A stretch of 64,000 nucleotides of DNA. It comes from Aquimarina algiphila. GTDB lineage: Bacteria > Bacteroidota > Bacteroidia > Flavobacteriales > Flavobacteriaceae. Of this stretch, positions 8,114 to 17,501 are shown piece by piece. Numbering within the stretch: the stretch's first letter is position 1; every line of letters starts with the position of its first letter. The position numbers were made by a program, and so were the translations under genes. Under the pieces are notes generated by a model. It saw only the letters and a list, made by a program, of their open reading frames with translations, searched no databases and was not told where the DNA came from. The stretch spans positions 1,206 through 65,205 of the forward strand of contig NZ_VLNR01000001.1 in the NCBI RefSeq assembly GCF_007489275.1. Direction: 5' to 3'.

Positions 8114-9226
8114 ATGAAAACATTAGTAACATTCATCATCACTTTGATTCTATTTTTTTTGACCATCACCGGTAACGCAAATTCTTCTTTAAAAGCTAAT
8201 TTTACTACCGGTAATCCTGAGATTAAATCAATTAATTCTATGACCTTCGGACCCAAAGGCATATTATTTATTGGGGATAGTAAATCTGCACAAATAGTTG
8301 CAATTGACGTAAGTTCACATCCAAAAGTTGATAATAGTAAGGTAAAAATAGACCTTTTGGATCAACTTATTGCTGATATGTTAGGTACTACAACAGACCA
8401 AATACAAATTACTGATATGGCTGTTAATCCTGAGAATAATAATATTTATTTATCTGTACATCATGGTTCTGGAACTGCTATATTATTTAAGGTAGATAAT
8501 AATAAATTAAAACCAGTATCTCTAGATAATATTTCTCATAGCAAAACTTCTTTACTTGATCCAATCGCAATGGATGCAAAAGACAAACGAGGTCGAGAAC
8601 TTCGTAAGTGGGCGGTAGCAGATATGCAATATACTTCTGGAAAAATTATGTTATCTGGTTTAAGTAATAAAGAATTTGGATCCACTTTTCGGTCAATCGA
8701 TTTTCCGTTTACTAAAGAACAGAATTACAGCTCTCTAGAAATTTATCATGCTGCACATGGTAAATATGAAACACATGCTCCTATAAAAGCATTTGTTCCT
8801 ACTAAGATAAAAGGGAGTTCTCATATTATTGCTGGATATACATGTACCCCATTGGTCATATTTCCTACAGATCAAATCAAACCAGGTGTTCATAACAAAG
8901 GAAGAACTGTCGCAGAACTCGGCAGTGGAAACAGTCCTGTAGATATGATTGAAGTGGAAAATGAAGGGAAACGATATTTACTTATTGCCAATAGTAATAG
9001 ACCTCTAATGAAAATGGAATTTTCTGATTTAGAAGCTTATGAAGGTTCTCTCACTACTCCTGTTATCAAAAAAGGAGCTGCTGTAGGTGTTGATTATGTA
9101 AATTTACCTTTTGTAAATGTCCAACAATTAGATAACTACGGACCATCTGGTTTCTTAATCGTACAACGAGAATCGAATGGAAATTTAGCTTTAAAACAAG
9201 GACGTACCTGGTGGATCGAGAAATAA
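8114..9226 (+). CDS. Secreted beta-propeller-like protein of unknown function
   Basis: The 370-residue product has a signal peptide (residues 1-24). The mature part has repeated blade-like segments such as 'MTFGPKGILFIGDS', 'MAVNPENNNIYLSVHHG' and 'PVDMIEVENEGKRYLLIANSN', which suggests a beta-propeller. No catalytic motif or named family is recognised. It is followed after 12 bases by another secreted protein, so they form an operon, and it is divergent from the AraC regulator. Role in the cell envelope or periplasm is inferred only from the signal. Confidence 0.6.
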   Translation: MKTLVTFIITLILFFLTITGNANSSLKANFTTGNPEIKSINSMTFGPKGILFIGDSKSAQIVAIDVSSHPKVDNSKVKIDLLDQLIADMLGTTTDQIQITDMAVNPENNNIYLSVHHGSGTAILFKVDNNKLKPVSLDNISHSKTSLLDPIAMDAKDKRGRELRKWAVADMQYTSGKIMLSGLSNKEFGSTFRSIDFPFTKEQNYSSLEIYHAAHGKYETHAPIKAFVPTKIKGSSHIIAGYTCTPLVIFPTDQIKPGVHNKGRTVAELGSGNSPVDMIEVENEGKRYLLIANSNRPLMKMEFSDLEAYEGSLTTPVIKKGAAVGVDYVNLPFVNVQQLDNYGPSGFLIVQRESNGNLALKQGRTWWIEK

Positions 9227-9238
9227 TACTAACAAGCC

Positions 9239-10303
9239 ATGCATAACAAGTTTAAAAGCATTGTTAGTGTCATATTTATATCGTTTTATTTTGTTTTGGG
9301 GATGTTCTCGCAGACATCTCCAAGGTTTAGCTTTGGCAAAACCCGTCTTACTATAACAGATGAGTTTAACCTTTCTAATAATCTTAAGGTGTATAGAGGC
9401 CAAATTTCTGAAGAAGAACTTGATCGTACACATCCCATACTGGGTACAATACAGATAGATGAGCTAGAACTTCATTTTACACCATTGGTGCCTTTTGGAT
9501 GGAATCAGGAGTATACCTTTATATATAACAATACCATAGAATATTTTACTTTAGAGATACCTGAAGCGTATAATTATCTTGCGGTAGAAGCGATTTATCC
9601 TTCTGCAAAATCACTCCCTTCGAACCTGTTAAAGTGGTATGTACAATTTTCTCATCCCGTTAATGAAGTTCATGTGTACGATTATATTCGTTTTATAAAT
9701 AATCAGGGAGATACATTATCCAGGACTACTTTATCTCTTGAAAATGCTCTTATTAGTGAAGACGGAAAACTGTTAACTGTCTGGATAGAGCCCGGGCGAC
9801 AAAAACGTGATTTAATTCCTAACAAACAATTAGGGCCAGTATTCGAAAACGATGCTATGTATCAATTAATCGTATTAAAAAACATAAAGGACCGACAAGG
9901 TGTTTCCATGCAAAAAGATTTTACTCATTTGTTTAAAATTACTTATGCAGATCGAATACAGCCCAGTATGGGTTCTTTCAAAATTTTACCTCCAGAAAAC
10001 AATGATGATTTGGTTATTTTTCTTGGTGAATCCATGGACTATGGTAGTACCCTAAATAGCATGAAAATTATTAATGCTGAAAAACAAGAAATCTATGGAG
10101 AATGGCAACTAACAAACAATGAATCAACATTAATTTTTACTCCAAAACATCCATGGAAAAAAGGGCAATATCAAGTTTTGATTGATTCTCGCCTAGAAGA
10201 TCTGGCAGGAAACAACCTAAATAGATTATTTGATAGTGGAGTTAGTATTTTAGATAAAAAGCAACTTTGCGATGAATATAAACTAGAATTTAGTATTAAA
10301 TAA
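9239..10303 (+). CDS. Secreted protein with bacterial Ig-like domains, unknown function
   Basis: The 354-residue protein begins with a signal peptide (to about MFSQ, residue 24). The rest is all-beta. Segments such as 'LKWYVQFSHPVNEVHVYDYI' and the last 100 residues ('WKKGQYQVLIDSRLEDLAGNNL') match the pattern of SbsA-type Ig-like domains, which usually sit in surface proteins. No catalytic motif is seen. It forms an operon with the propeller-like gene 12 bases upstream; the two may work as a pair outside the cytoplasm. Confidence 0.6.
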   Translation: MHNKFKSIVSVIFISFYFVLGMFSQTSPRFSFGKTRLTITDEFNLSNNLKVYRGQISEEELDRTHPILGTIQIDELELHFTPLVPFGWNQEYTFIYNNTIEYFTLEIPEAYNYLAVEAIYPSAKSLPSNLLKWYVQFSHPVNEVHVYDYIRFINNQGDTLSRTTLSLENALISEDGKLLTVWIEPGRQKRDLIPNKQLGPVFENDAMYQLIVLKNIKDRQGVSMQKDFTHLFKITYADRIQPSMGSFKILPPENNDDLVIFLGESMDYGSTLNSMKIINAEKQEIYGEWQLTNNESTLIFTPKHPWKKGQYQVLIDSRLEDLAGNNLNRLFDSGVSILDKKQLCDEYKLEFSIK

Positions 10304-10324
10304 AAGGTGGGCTTTGATCTCGAT

Positions 10325-11734
10325 TTAAAAATAAATCTTACAAGATTCTGGCAATAATTGTTTTATTTTCTGTTTCTCTTCTTCTGTAAGCTTATTATGA
10401 GTTATCTCTAGTCTTTTTAAATTCACTAAATGTTTAATCGTCTCTGGTAAATTTCTTAATTTATTTTTGTTAAGAATTAATACCTCTAAATTTTTTAAAT
10501 TACCTATTAAATATGGAATGTTACTTAAGTTATTTTTACTTAGATCTAGTTCTTCTAACATCTCCATATCTTTTATAACTTCTGGAAAAACATCTAATTT
10601 TGTATCTGATAAATATATCTCCTCAAGTTTCGTTAGGTTTGTTAAAGATTGTGGTAAACTTTTTATACTATTTTCATTAAGCATCAAAAACTCCAAATTT
10701 TTTAGCTGACTAACTGCATTAGGAAAACTATCTAATTTTATATCCAATACATATAATTTCTTTAGTTTAGTGAGCTTTGCTAATGATTGTGGTAAAGTTT
10801 TTATCTTATTTTGATTGAGAACCAGAGTTTCTAAATTTTCTAACGTACTCACTACTTCTGGAAATTCTTTTAATTTATTTCTTTCTAAACCTATTGATTT
10901 TAAATTTGTTAGATTTTCAATAAATTCAGGAACAGTCTTTAGCCCTAACCCTCCAATACTAAGTGATTGCAAGGTTTTTAAATCTCCAATTACGGTAGGC
11001 AAAGCATCGAACTTATTATCTATTAAATATAGTCTTTTGAGACTGGTCAGATTTTTAAACGAATCCGGTAAATCGCGAAGCTTATTTTTATAAAGTTCGA
11101 GCATTTCCAGATTTTTTAAATTACCAATAGATTCTGGTAATCTTTTTAATTTATTTTTGTTCACCCTTAACATCTCTAATTCTGTAAGTTTCCCTATAGA
11201 TTCAGGAAGATAAGTCAGTTTATTATTATGAAATTCTAACCAATATAAATGATTCAAACCCCCAATCTCTTTTGGTACATGGGTTATATTGTTATTTGCA
11301 AGATCAAGTGTTCTCAATTCTTTTAATCTCATCAAATATGATATTTCTTTTATTTTACCATGTGTAATTCTTAAATCTTTTAATTTGATGAGTTTAGTAA
11401 ATGACTGCGGTATTTCTTTAAGGTTAGTTTCATAAATAAAGAATATTTCTAAATTGGTTAGCTCCCCTATTGATTCTGGTAATTCGCTAAGTTGGTTTCT
11501 AAATATTTTTAGATCTTTTAAATTGCTAAAAACTCCTATAGAATCTGGTATTACTGAGGGTTCCCATTTATCAAAACTTAAAGATTCAATATTTTCTTTA
11601 TTCTCAAAAGCTCTTATTATATAACTAGGGTAAGTATCTTTTTGAGCATTAATATTAGAATACCCAAATAGTATTATTAAAATAGAAATCAATACCGTTT
11701 TTGTTATTTTTAAAAGATGTAATAATAAGATCAT
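10325..11734 (-). CDS. Leucine-rich repeat protein, exported or membrane-anchored
   Basis: After a signal or anchor segment (residues about 8-30, ending INAQ), almost the whole 469-residue chain is leucine-rich repeats of about 23 residues (for example 'LPESIGNLKNLEMLELYKNK'), around 15 copies. Such repeats form curved binding surfaces and carry no enzyme activity. The start ATG overlaps the stop of the LytTR response-regulator gene by four bases (ATGA), so it belongs to the two-component operon. It is therefore a candidate ligand-binding or sensory accessory for that system; this is inference. Confidence 0.8.
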   Translation of the reverse strand: MILLLHLLKITKTVLISILIILFGYSNINAQKDTYPSYIIRAFENKENIESLSFDKWEPSVIPDSIGVFSNLKDLKIFRNQLSELPESIGELTNLEIFFIYETNLKEIPQSFTKLIKLKDLRITHGKIKEISYLMRLKELRTLDLANNNITHVPKEIGGLNHLYWLEFHNNKLTYLPESIGKLTELEMLRVNKNKLKRLPESIGNLKNLEMLELYKNKLRDLPDSFKNLTSLKRLYLIDNKFDALPTVIGDLKTLQSLSIGGLGLKTVPEFIENLTNLKSIGLERNKLKEFPEVVSTLENLETLVLNQNKIKTLPQSLAKLTKLKKLYVLDIKLDSFPNAVSQLKNLEFLMLNENSIKSLPQSLTNLTKLEEIYLSDTKLDVFPEVIKDMEMLEELDLSKNNLSNIPYLIGNLKNLEVLILNKNKLRNLPETIKHLVNLKRLEITHNKLTEEEKQKIKQLLPESCKIYF

Positions 11735-12444
11735 ATCCCGTCTATTTTATCTAGTACTAGTTTTCTATATGATTTTCCTATAGGTAAAACCTTAGTACTA
11801 TTAAGTATAAGTTGATTCCCTTCTATCAATTTTAATTCGTTGAAATTAATCACAAAAGATTTATGAATTCTAATAAAATTCTCTTTCGGGAGTTTCTCAT
11901 AAAAATCAGATAATGTATTAGGGGTTAACACCATAGTATCAGTAAAAATCTTAATATAATTTCCATAAGCTTCTATATATTGAATGTCCTCAAAACGTAT
12001 TTTTATGAGTCTCTTGTCACTTTTTACAAAAATAGCTTTAGGTAGTTCCTCTTTCTCTGAAATGATTTTTACATCATTTTCTACAGTATTCTTTTTTTGA
12101 GTTTTTAGTACTGCCTGTATAAAACGTTCTAATGAGAAAGGTTTTAACAAATAATCAGTTACCGATAATTCAAATCCCTCTAAAGCAAATTCTGGATACG
12201 CTGTTGTAATAATGACTTCTGGACGGTCTATCATCGTTTTCAATAAACTCAATCCTGATAATTTTGGCATATTAATATCCAAAAATAAAATATCTACCAT
12301 TTGTTTCTGCAATAACTCCATTACCTCAAAAGCATCTTTACAAGATGCTATTAATTCCAAATTTGGGACTTGTCCAATATAATTTTCTAAGATCTGACGA
12401 GCAATAGGCTCATCATCTGCGATAATACATTTTAATAATTTCAT
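11731..12444 (-). CDS. LytTR-family response regulator
   Basis: The 237-residue protein has a receiver domain (1-120) with acidic residues D10 and D11, phospho-acceptor D56 in 'LFLDINMP', T81 and K101. A LytTR DNA-binding domain covers about 140-235 ('FVKSDKRLIKIRFEDIQYIEA'). It starts directly after the stop of the LytS-type kinase gene and overlaps the LRR gene by four bases. It is the cognate regulator of that kinase. The divergent serine hydrolase/ABC operon is a natural candidate target, although no operator was identified. Confidence 0.92.
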   Translation of the reverse strand: MKLLKCIIADDEPIARQILENYIGQVPNLELIASCKDAFEVMELLQKQMVDILFLDINMPKLSGLSLLKTMIDRPEVIITTAYPEFALEGFELSVTDYLLKPFSLERFIQAVLKTQKKNTVENDVKIISEKEELPKAIFVKSDKRLIKIRFEDIQYIEAYGNYIKIFTDTMVLTPNTLSDFYEKLPKENFIRIHKSFVINFNELKLIEGNQLILNSTKVLPIGKSYRKLVLDKIDGI

Positions 12445-13422
12445 TTAAAGTTGTAATGTTAATTGGACATTATATTCTTCCTCTCCTTCATTTATGTCAA
12501 GTATATACCTGTCTTGGTATATTAAATTCAAACGTTTTTTTGCATTTTCCAAACCGATTCCGCTTTTTCCTTGTTCTAAATCAGACTCAAGATTTTCAGA
12601 TGTATCGATAGTATTTTTACAAATAAACATTAATTCCCTTTCATTAAGTTGCAAGTCAATCATTACTCTATTTTCATCTTTTTTAGAAACTCCCAAATGT
12701 TTAAATGCATTCTCTACAAATACTATTAATAGCATTGGGGCTATATATAAAGCTCCCGTATCAGAAGGAACATTTAGAACTATATTTGTTTTGTCTTCTA
12801 AACGTATCCGTTCTAAAGATATATAGTTTTGCAGATATTGAATTTCTTTTTGTAAAGGAACTACTTGTTCTTTAGTATCATATAAACTATACCTGAGTAA
12901 GTCTGATAATTTGAGCATCAAATCAGGTAATTTATTAGAATTTACTACAGATAATCCATACAAATTATTTAAAGTATTAAACAAAAAATGAGGATTTAAT
13001 TGTGCCTTAAGTAATTTTAATTCAGCATCTTTTATCTCTTGTCTACGTATAAAACTGTCTTTAGCAATTTTTATAGCAGTGCTAAAAAGCAATGCCAAAA
13101 TCATAACTGAAAATAGATTGTATAGCATACGCCATTCAAACTTTTCAAAATAATTACTCATAAAATATACAGCAATACTACTAAAAACAAATGCATTTAA
13201 ACAGAACAACAATATTCCCAATAGTTTATTTTTTCTGTTAAACAAAGGAACTATTTTGAGATTGTTTATATATACTGGGAAAATCAAAAACAGTACAGCA
13301 AAAACAGCCGTAAGAAGTCTATTTTCTGCTTGTATAGACATCGCGAGTATTAACATGATAAAAATCCATACGACTATATTTTGTACAAATTTGTTATCTA
13401 TAAATCGATCTAGTTTAGACAT
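12445..13422 (-). CDS. LytS-type sensor histidine kinase (His_kinase family)
   Basis: The 325-residue protein has four predicted membrane helices in residues 10-125 and no separate sensor domain. Then comes the His_kinase core with the phospho-acceptor in 'LNPHFLFNTLNNLYGL' (about residue 192 region) and an ATP-binding domain with 'VENAFKHL' and 'GIGLENAKKRL'. It pairs with the adjacent LytTR regulator. Kinases of this class sense membrane or envelope states. It is the first gene of the kinase-regulator-LRR operon and is divergent from the exporter operon. Confidence 0.92.
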   Translation of the reverse strand: MSKLDRFIDNKFVQNIVVWIFIMLILAMSIQAENRLLTAVFAVLFLIFPVYINNLKIVPLFNRKNKLLGILLFCLNAFVFSSIAVYFMSNYFEKFEWRMLYNLFSVMILALLFSTAIKIAKDSFIRRQEIKDAELKLLKAQLNPHFLFNTLNNLYGLSVVNSNKLPDLMLKLSDLLRYSLYDTKEQVVPLQKEIQYLQNYISLERIRLEDKTNIVLNVPSDTGALYIAPMLLIVFVENAFKHLGVSKKDENRVMIDLQLNERELMFICKNTIDTSENLESDLEQGKSGIGLENAKKRLNLIYQDRYILDINEGEEEYNVQLTLQL

Positions 13423-13649
13423 GTTTTTTATTTAATTGCTCCCAAAAATACTAGAAAATGTTTCGAAAACACTTATATTAATGATGAAAGGAAGTCTTTT
13501 CCTTGTGAACATATCTAATTTGCTGATTAAGGTCACTATCGAGATTTTACTCCTATTAATCATCAAAATCAATCCATTGGTCACTCTTTATTTTTTATGT
13601 ATGGTTTTAACATGACTTTTGAAATGTATTAATTCAAAAATCAATCATT

Positions 13650-14972
13650 ATGAAAACCATCCAAAATTTAATATTATATGTTATCCTTGCTTGTTTAGCC
13701 ATATTCAATGCTATATCCGCTCAAGAACAAACCTTATCATCTATTACAAATAAATATACCACAAAACTTAAACAAGAAAACAAAGGGGTGGGAATTCTGA
13801 TTAAAAAAAATAACAATACAGAAACGACAAGTCTAGGAAATTTTGATCTAAATGGTAATACCGTTTTTAATGTGGGGAGTGCTACAAAAACGTTTACCGC
13901 AATACTAATGCTACAAGAGGAGGAAAAAGGAACATTACAACTTACAGACAGTATTGGTGCTTATCTCTCTCCTATTAAAAATGTTGATGGTTCGCTTACC
14001 ATTGAATCATTATTGAAACACCAAAGTGGTCTTGGTGAAATTGTTGGTAGAGATACTCGAGTGTATTTTTATGCTACCAAGGACTCTGTTTATCGTAAAA
14101 ATGTATTAAATAAATTTCCAAAAAGTGATCCGTCAATGGTTGGTCATTATTCATATTGTAACTCTAACTATATTCTCCTTGGAAAAATTATAGAAAAAGT
14201 AACAGATAAGGACTACTTTGATTTATTAAGGGAGCGAATTTTTATTCCATTACAAATGGATGATTCTTATCCTTATGTCTCTAAAACAATTAAAAATCTA
14301 GCTCGACCATACGATAAAAACAAGGACGTATATGAGCTTTTGGATTATCGTTTTTTTGCTGATTATGCATTCTCTGCCGGAAGTATTGCTTCTACCCTTT
14401 TTGACATGGAAAAATTCTATACTGGTCTATTTGAAACTGAAATCCTTCTAAAAAAAGAAACCGTAAATAAAATGCTTCCTTCTGCAGAAGAAAAATATGG
14501 ACTAGGGCTAATGTCCTATACTCATGATAACACAATACATTATGGTCATGGAGGAAATAACATTGGATACGCTTTTAGAAACACATATGATCCAACAACC
14601 AAAAACTTGGTCCTATTATTTAGTAACAATCGTAGTATTCCCTTCAAAGCATCCATACAAAAGGATATGTTAGATTATTCTAATAGTAAAAAAGTAACTA
14701 CATCATTAAATCAAAATATAGTTGCTGATTTTAAAGATTTTGTGGGAGAATATAATCTGGTTGAAGCCAATGCAAAATTGGAGATCGTTGCAGAAAATAA
14801 TGAAATGTACATGCTCATTCAAGGCCAAAAAGTCCTTCTGGCCTATGAAGATATTAATACACTATATGATGTCAAAGTCGGTGTGAGATTACAAAGAAAA
14901 CCAACAGATAAAAGCATCATCACCTTTAGACAAGATAGTTTTAAAGCAGAATTAAAAAGAGTAACCAAATAG
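13650..14972 (+). CDS. Serine hydrolase of the beta-lactamase (class C-like) family
   Basis: The 440-residue protein has a signal peptide (1-24) and the three active-site motifs of the family: S77-x-x-K80 ('GSATKTF'), Y169-C-N171, and 'YGHGGNN'. Residues about 340-440 form a small extra beta domain seen in many exported esterase or peptidase members. Substrates of such proteins vary (esters, D-amino peptides, beta-lactams), so the activity is not specified. It leads an operon with an ABC transporter (33 and 7 base gaps), divergent from a two-component system, which suggests a response to an envelope-active compound. Confidence 0.85.
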   Translation: MKTIQNLILYVILACLAIFNAISAQEQTLSSITNKYTTKLKQENKGVGILIKKNNNTETTSLGNFDLNGNTVFNVGSATKTFTAILMLQEEEKGTLQLTDSIGAYLSPIKNVDGSLTIESLLKHQSGLGEIVGRDTRVYFYATKDSVYRKNVLNKFPKSDPSMVGHYSYCNSNYILLGKIIEKVTDKDYFDLLRERIFIPLQMDDSYPYVSKTIKNLARPYDKNKDVYELLDYRFFADYAFSAGSIASTLFDMEKFYTGLFETEILLKKETVNKMLPSAEEKYGLGLMSYTHDNTIHYGHGGNNIGYAFRNTYDPTTKNLVLLFSNNRSIPFKASIQKDMLDYSNSKKVTTSLNQNIVADFKDFVGEYNLVEANAKLEIVAENNEMYMLIQGQKVLLAYEDINTLYDVKVGVRLQRKPTDKSIITFRQDSFKAELKRVTK

Positions 14973-15005
14973 TACATCTACACATTAACCTTAAAAATAG
15001 CAAAG

Positions 15006-15866
15006 ATGAAATTAGATATACAAAACGTATCCAAAAAATACAGCGGAAAAAAATACGGATTAAAAGATTACAGCCTTAGTATTGAAAAAGGAATTCTAGG
15101 ACTATTAGGTCCTAATGGAGCAGGAAAATCCACGTTACTAAAAATGATTGCGACCATAAGTAAACCTACTAACGGGGCTATACATTTAAACAAAAACAAT
15201 ATTATTAAAGATCCAAACTATATGCATAAACAATTAGGGTATCTTCCGCAGGATTTTGGAGTATATCCAAACTTGAATGCTTATGAATTTCTTGAGTATA
15301 TGGCCGCATTAAAAGGTATTGGAGGTACACAATTAAAACAAAGGATTGCTCTTTTATTAGAGGGATTAAATTTAACAGAAGTTGCAAAAAAACCTATAGG
15401 AAATTATTCTGGAGGTATGAAACAACGTATCGGAATTGCACAAGCATTGCTCAATCATCCTAAAATAGTATTATTTGATGAGCCTACTGTTGGTTTGGAT
15501 CCAGAAGAACGTGTACGTTTTAGAAATCTAATCTCAGAATTAGCAAATGACTGTATCGTTATTCTGTCCTCTCATATTGTTTCTGATATTGATACCATTG
15601 CAGACGAAGTTGCAATAATGAAAGATGGGCAACTACTTACCAAAGCATCCCAAAATACAATTGTTGATTCGATTAAAGACAAAGTATATGAAACTACTAT
15701 TACCAAAGAAGCAATATCTGGTTTTAGTGCTAACCATGTAATCTTAAATACAATTCGCAAAAAGGAAAATATTATCGTGCGTTATATTTCCGAGGAAAAC
15801 CCAAAAGATAGCAAACTATGTCAAGCAACCCTTGAAGATGCGTATCTATACCTAACTAAAAGATAA
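15006..15866 (+). CDS. ABC transporter ATP-binding protein
   Basis: The 286-residue protein carries Walker A 'GPNGAGKST' near residue 35, Q-loop 'LPQDFG', signature 'YSGGMKQR' and Walker B 'VLFDEPTVGLDP'. It resembles the ATPases of ABC-2 exporters. It is located between the serine hydrolase gene and the permease gene (seven bases from the latter) and must energise that permease. The exported substrate is unknown; peptide or drug export is common for this arrangement. Confidence 0.92.
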   Translation: MKLDIQNVSKKYSGKKYGLKDYSLSIEKGILGLLGPNGAGKSTLLKMIATISKPTNGAIHLNKNNIIKDPNYMHKQLGYLPQDFGVYPNLNAYEFLEYMAALKGIGGTQLKQRIALLLEGLNLTEVAKKPIGNYSGGMKQRIGIAQALLNHPKIVLFDEPTVGLDPEERVRFRNLISELANDCIVILSSHIVSDIDTIADEVAIMKDGQLLTKASQNTIVDSIKDKVYETTITKEAISGFSANHVILNTIRKKENIIVRYISEENPKDSKLCQATLEDAYLYLTKR

Positions 15867-15873
15867 TAAAGAC

Positions 15874-17421
15874 ATGAAAAAGTTTATAATCTTACTAAAA
15901 TCTGACTATCTGCAACGAACGCGTAGTTATCCATTCCTAATTACATTATGTATTAGTTTAGCCATAGCGTATACTTTTATTCCACCTCCTGATGCTACGT
16001 ATTCTACCATACGTATTGGTGATTATCAAGGTTACTATAACTCAGAATGGATCGGCTATGTAACCGCTATAATGACAAGCATCTTTCTTTCTCTAGTAGG
16101 ATTTTATTTGGTTAATAGTGGAATTAAAAAAGATATATCCAGTAAAATAGGACAAATTATAGCAACTACTAAGATTTCTAATTTTCAATACCTATTATCT
16201 AAAGCCATTGGAAACTTTTTAATCCTGTCTACAATCGCGTTCATTATATTTATAATGAGTATTTTACTTTTTTTTATATACAGTACTGGTTACCCTTTTA
16301 AAATACTCCAGTTTATTATTCCTTACGCCGTTATAGTACTACCTTCGTTACTCTTTATTTCTGTACTAGCAGTTTTCTTTGAAGTTTTTTTAGGACGTAT
16401 TCCCGTACTACAAAATATACTATTTTTCTTTCTTTTTTCACTAATACTGGTTAATGACAATTTCGGAACCAAAGAATTTGGATGGGATATCTTTGGCACC
16501 AGAATTATTCTGGACCAAATGGAAGAATCAGTGCGGGAAATTTCAAATATAGAGAATACATCAGGGTTATCTATTGGATATGCTTTGGGAAATATTTCAA
16601 AAACCAAATACTTTCCTTTTGAAGGAATTCATTTTCCCGGATCATTTCTTCTAAGCCGATTGGCATGGATGGGATTAGGTCTGTTTTTATTAGGTTTTGC
16701 TTCTATATTTTTTCATAGATTCAAAATTAAAGAACGTTTTCAACCCAAAAAGATAGAAAATGTATTAAAAACTGTGATTAAAAGTGATATTAATATTTCG
16801 AAACTACCAAAAATTGAAAAGTCTTTCATGGTTTTACCATTAATAAAAACCGAATTTGTATTGCTTGTAAGAAGCGGACATAAATGGTTATGGGTACTTA
16901 ACATCATAGGAGTGTTATCGCTTTGTTTTGCTCCTCTATCTGTCGCACATCAAATCATATTACCTATACTTTGGTTTCTTCAGGTAAGCAGATGGTCTTC
17001 TTTAGTAACCAAAGAAAAAAACTTTAATACACACTTCTTTACTTTTGCTTCGTACCGACCACTTAGAAGACTTCTTCTATCTCAAGTGATATCAGGGATT
17101 TTATTAGCGCTTTTATTAGCCACGCCATTGCTGGTAAGGTATTTGATACTGCTTGATTTTGCTCATATTACAACGATTTTATTAGGAGGTGTATTTATTG
17201 TTTCTCTTGCAGTTGTATTAGGAATTTTAAGTAATGGAAAAAAATTATTCGAAATCATATTTTTTATGCTTACTTATACCAACATTAATGCTATACCATT
17301 TACAGATTACTATGGAGGATTACATCATCACCATGCATATCTTATGGCAATAACCATAGTCTCAGCTTTTCTATTAATCGTGAGTTATACTATTAGAAGT
17401 ATAGAGCTAAAAAAAATATAA
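15874..17421 (+). CDS. ABC-2-type transporter permease
   Basis: The 515-residue protein has about a dozen hydrophobic helices in two halves (residues 20-285 and 335-510), separated by a cytoplasmic segment. The large size suggests two permease halves fused in one chain. It starts seven bases after the ATPase gene. With the ATPase it forms an exporter. The operon ends at the strong terminator 17443-17477. Confidence 0.85.
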   Translation: MKKFIILLKSDYLQRTRSYPFLITLCISLAIAYTFIPPPDATYSTIRIGDYQGYYNSEWIGYVTAIMTSIFLSLVGFYLVNSGIKKDISSKIGQIIATTKISNFQYLLSKAIGNFLILSTIAFIIFIMSILLFFIYSTGYPFKILQFIIPYAVIVLPSLLFISVLAVFFEVFLGRIPVLQNILFFFLFSLILVNDNFGTKEFGWDIFGTRIILDQMEESVREISNIENTSGLSIGYALGNISKTKYFPFEGIHFPGSFLLSRLAWMGLGLFLLGFASIFFHRFKIKERFQPKKIENVLKTVIKSDINISKLPKIEKSFMVLPLIKTEFVLLVRSGHKWLWVLNIIGVLSLCFAPLSVAHQIILPILWFLQVSRWSSLVTKEKNFNTHFFTFASYRPLRRLLLSQVISGILLALLLATPLLVRYLILLDFAHITTILLGGVFIVSLAVVLGILSNGKKLFEIIFFMLTYTNINAIPFTDYYGGLHHHHAYLMAITIVSAFLLIVSYTIRSIELKKI

Positions 17422-17442
17422 ATAGTGATACTAAGAAAATTA

Positions 17443-17477
17443 AAAAGCTTCCGAAACATATGCTTTCGGAAGCTTTT
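17443..17477. terminator. Bidirectional terminator
   Basis: AAAAGCTTCCGAAA (17443-17456) and its exact complement (17464-17477) form a 14-bp stem with a seven-base loop. A and T runs at the ends let it work in both directions. It separates the converging ABC permease and M14 peptidase genes. Confidence 0.9.
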
Positions 17478-17501
17478 GATATTATGTATATATATTTAAA
17501 A

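Noticed and set aside
10325-11734. Reverse-strand frames across the LRR gene as real small genes
   Set aside because: They arise from the regular repeat composition; the LRR frame has a signal peptide and an ATGA junction with the regulator gene.
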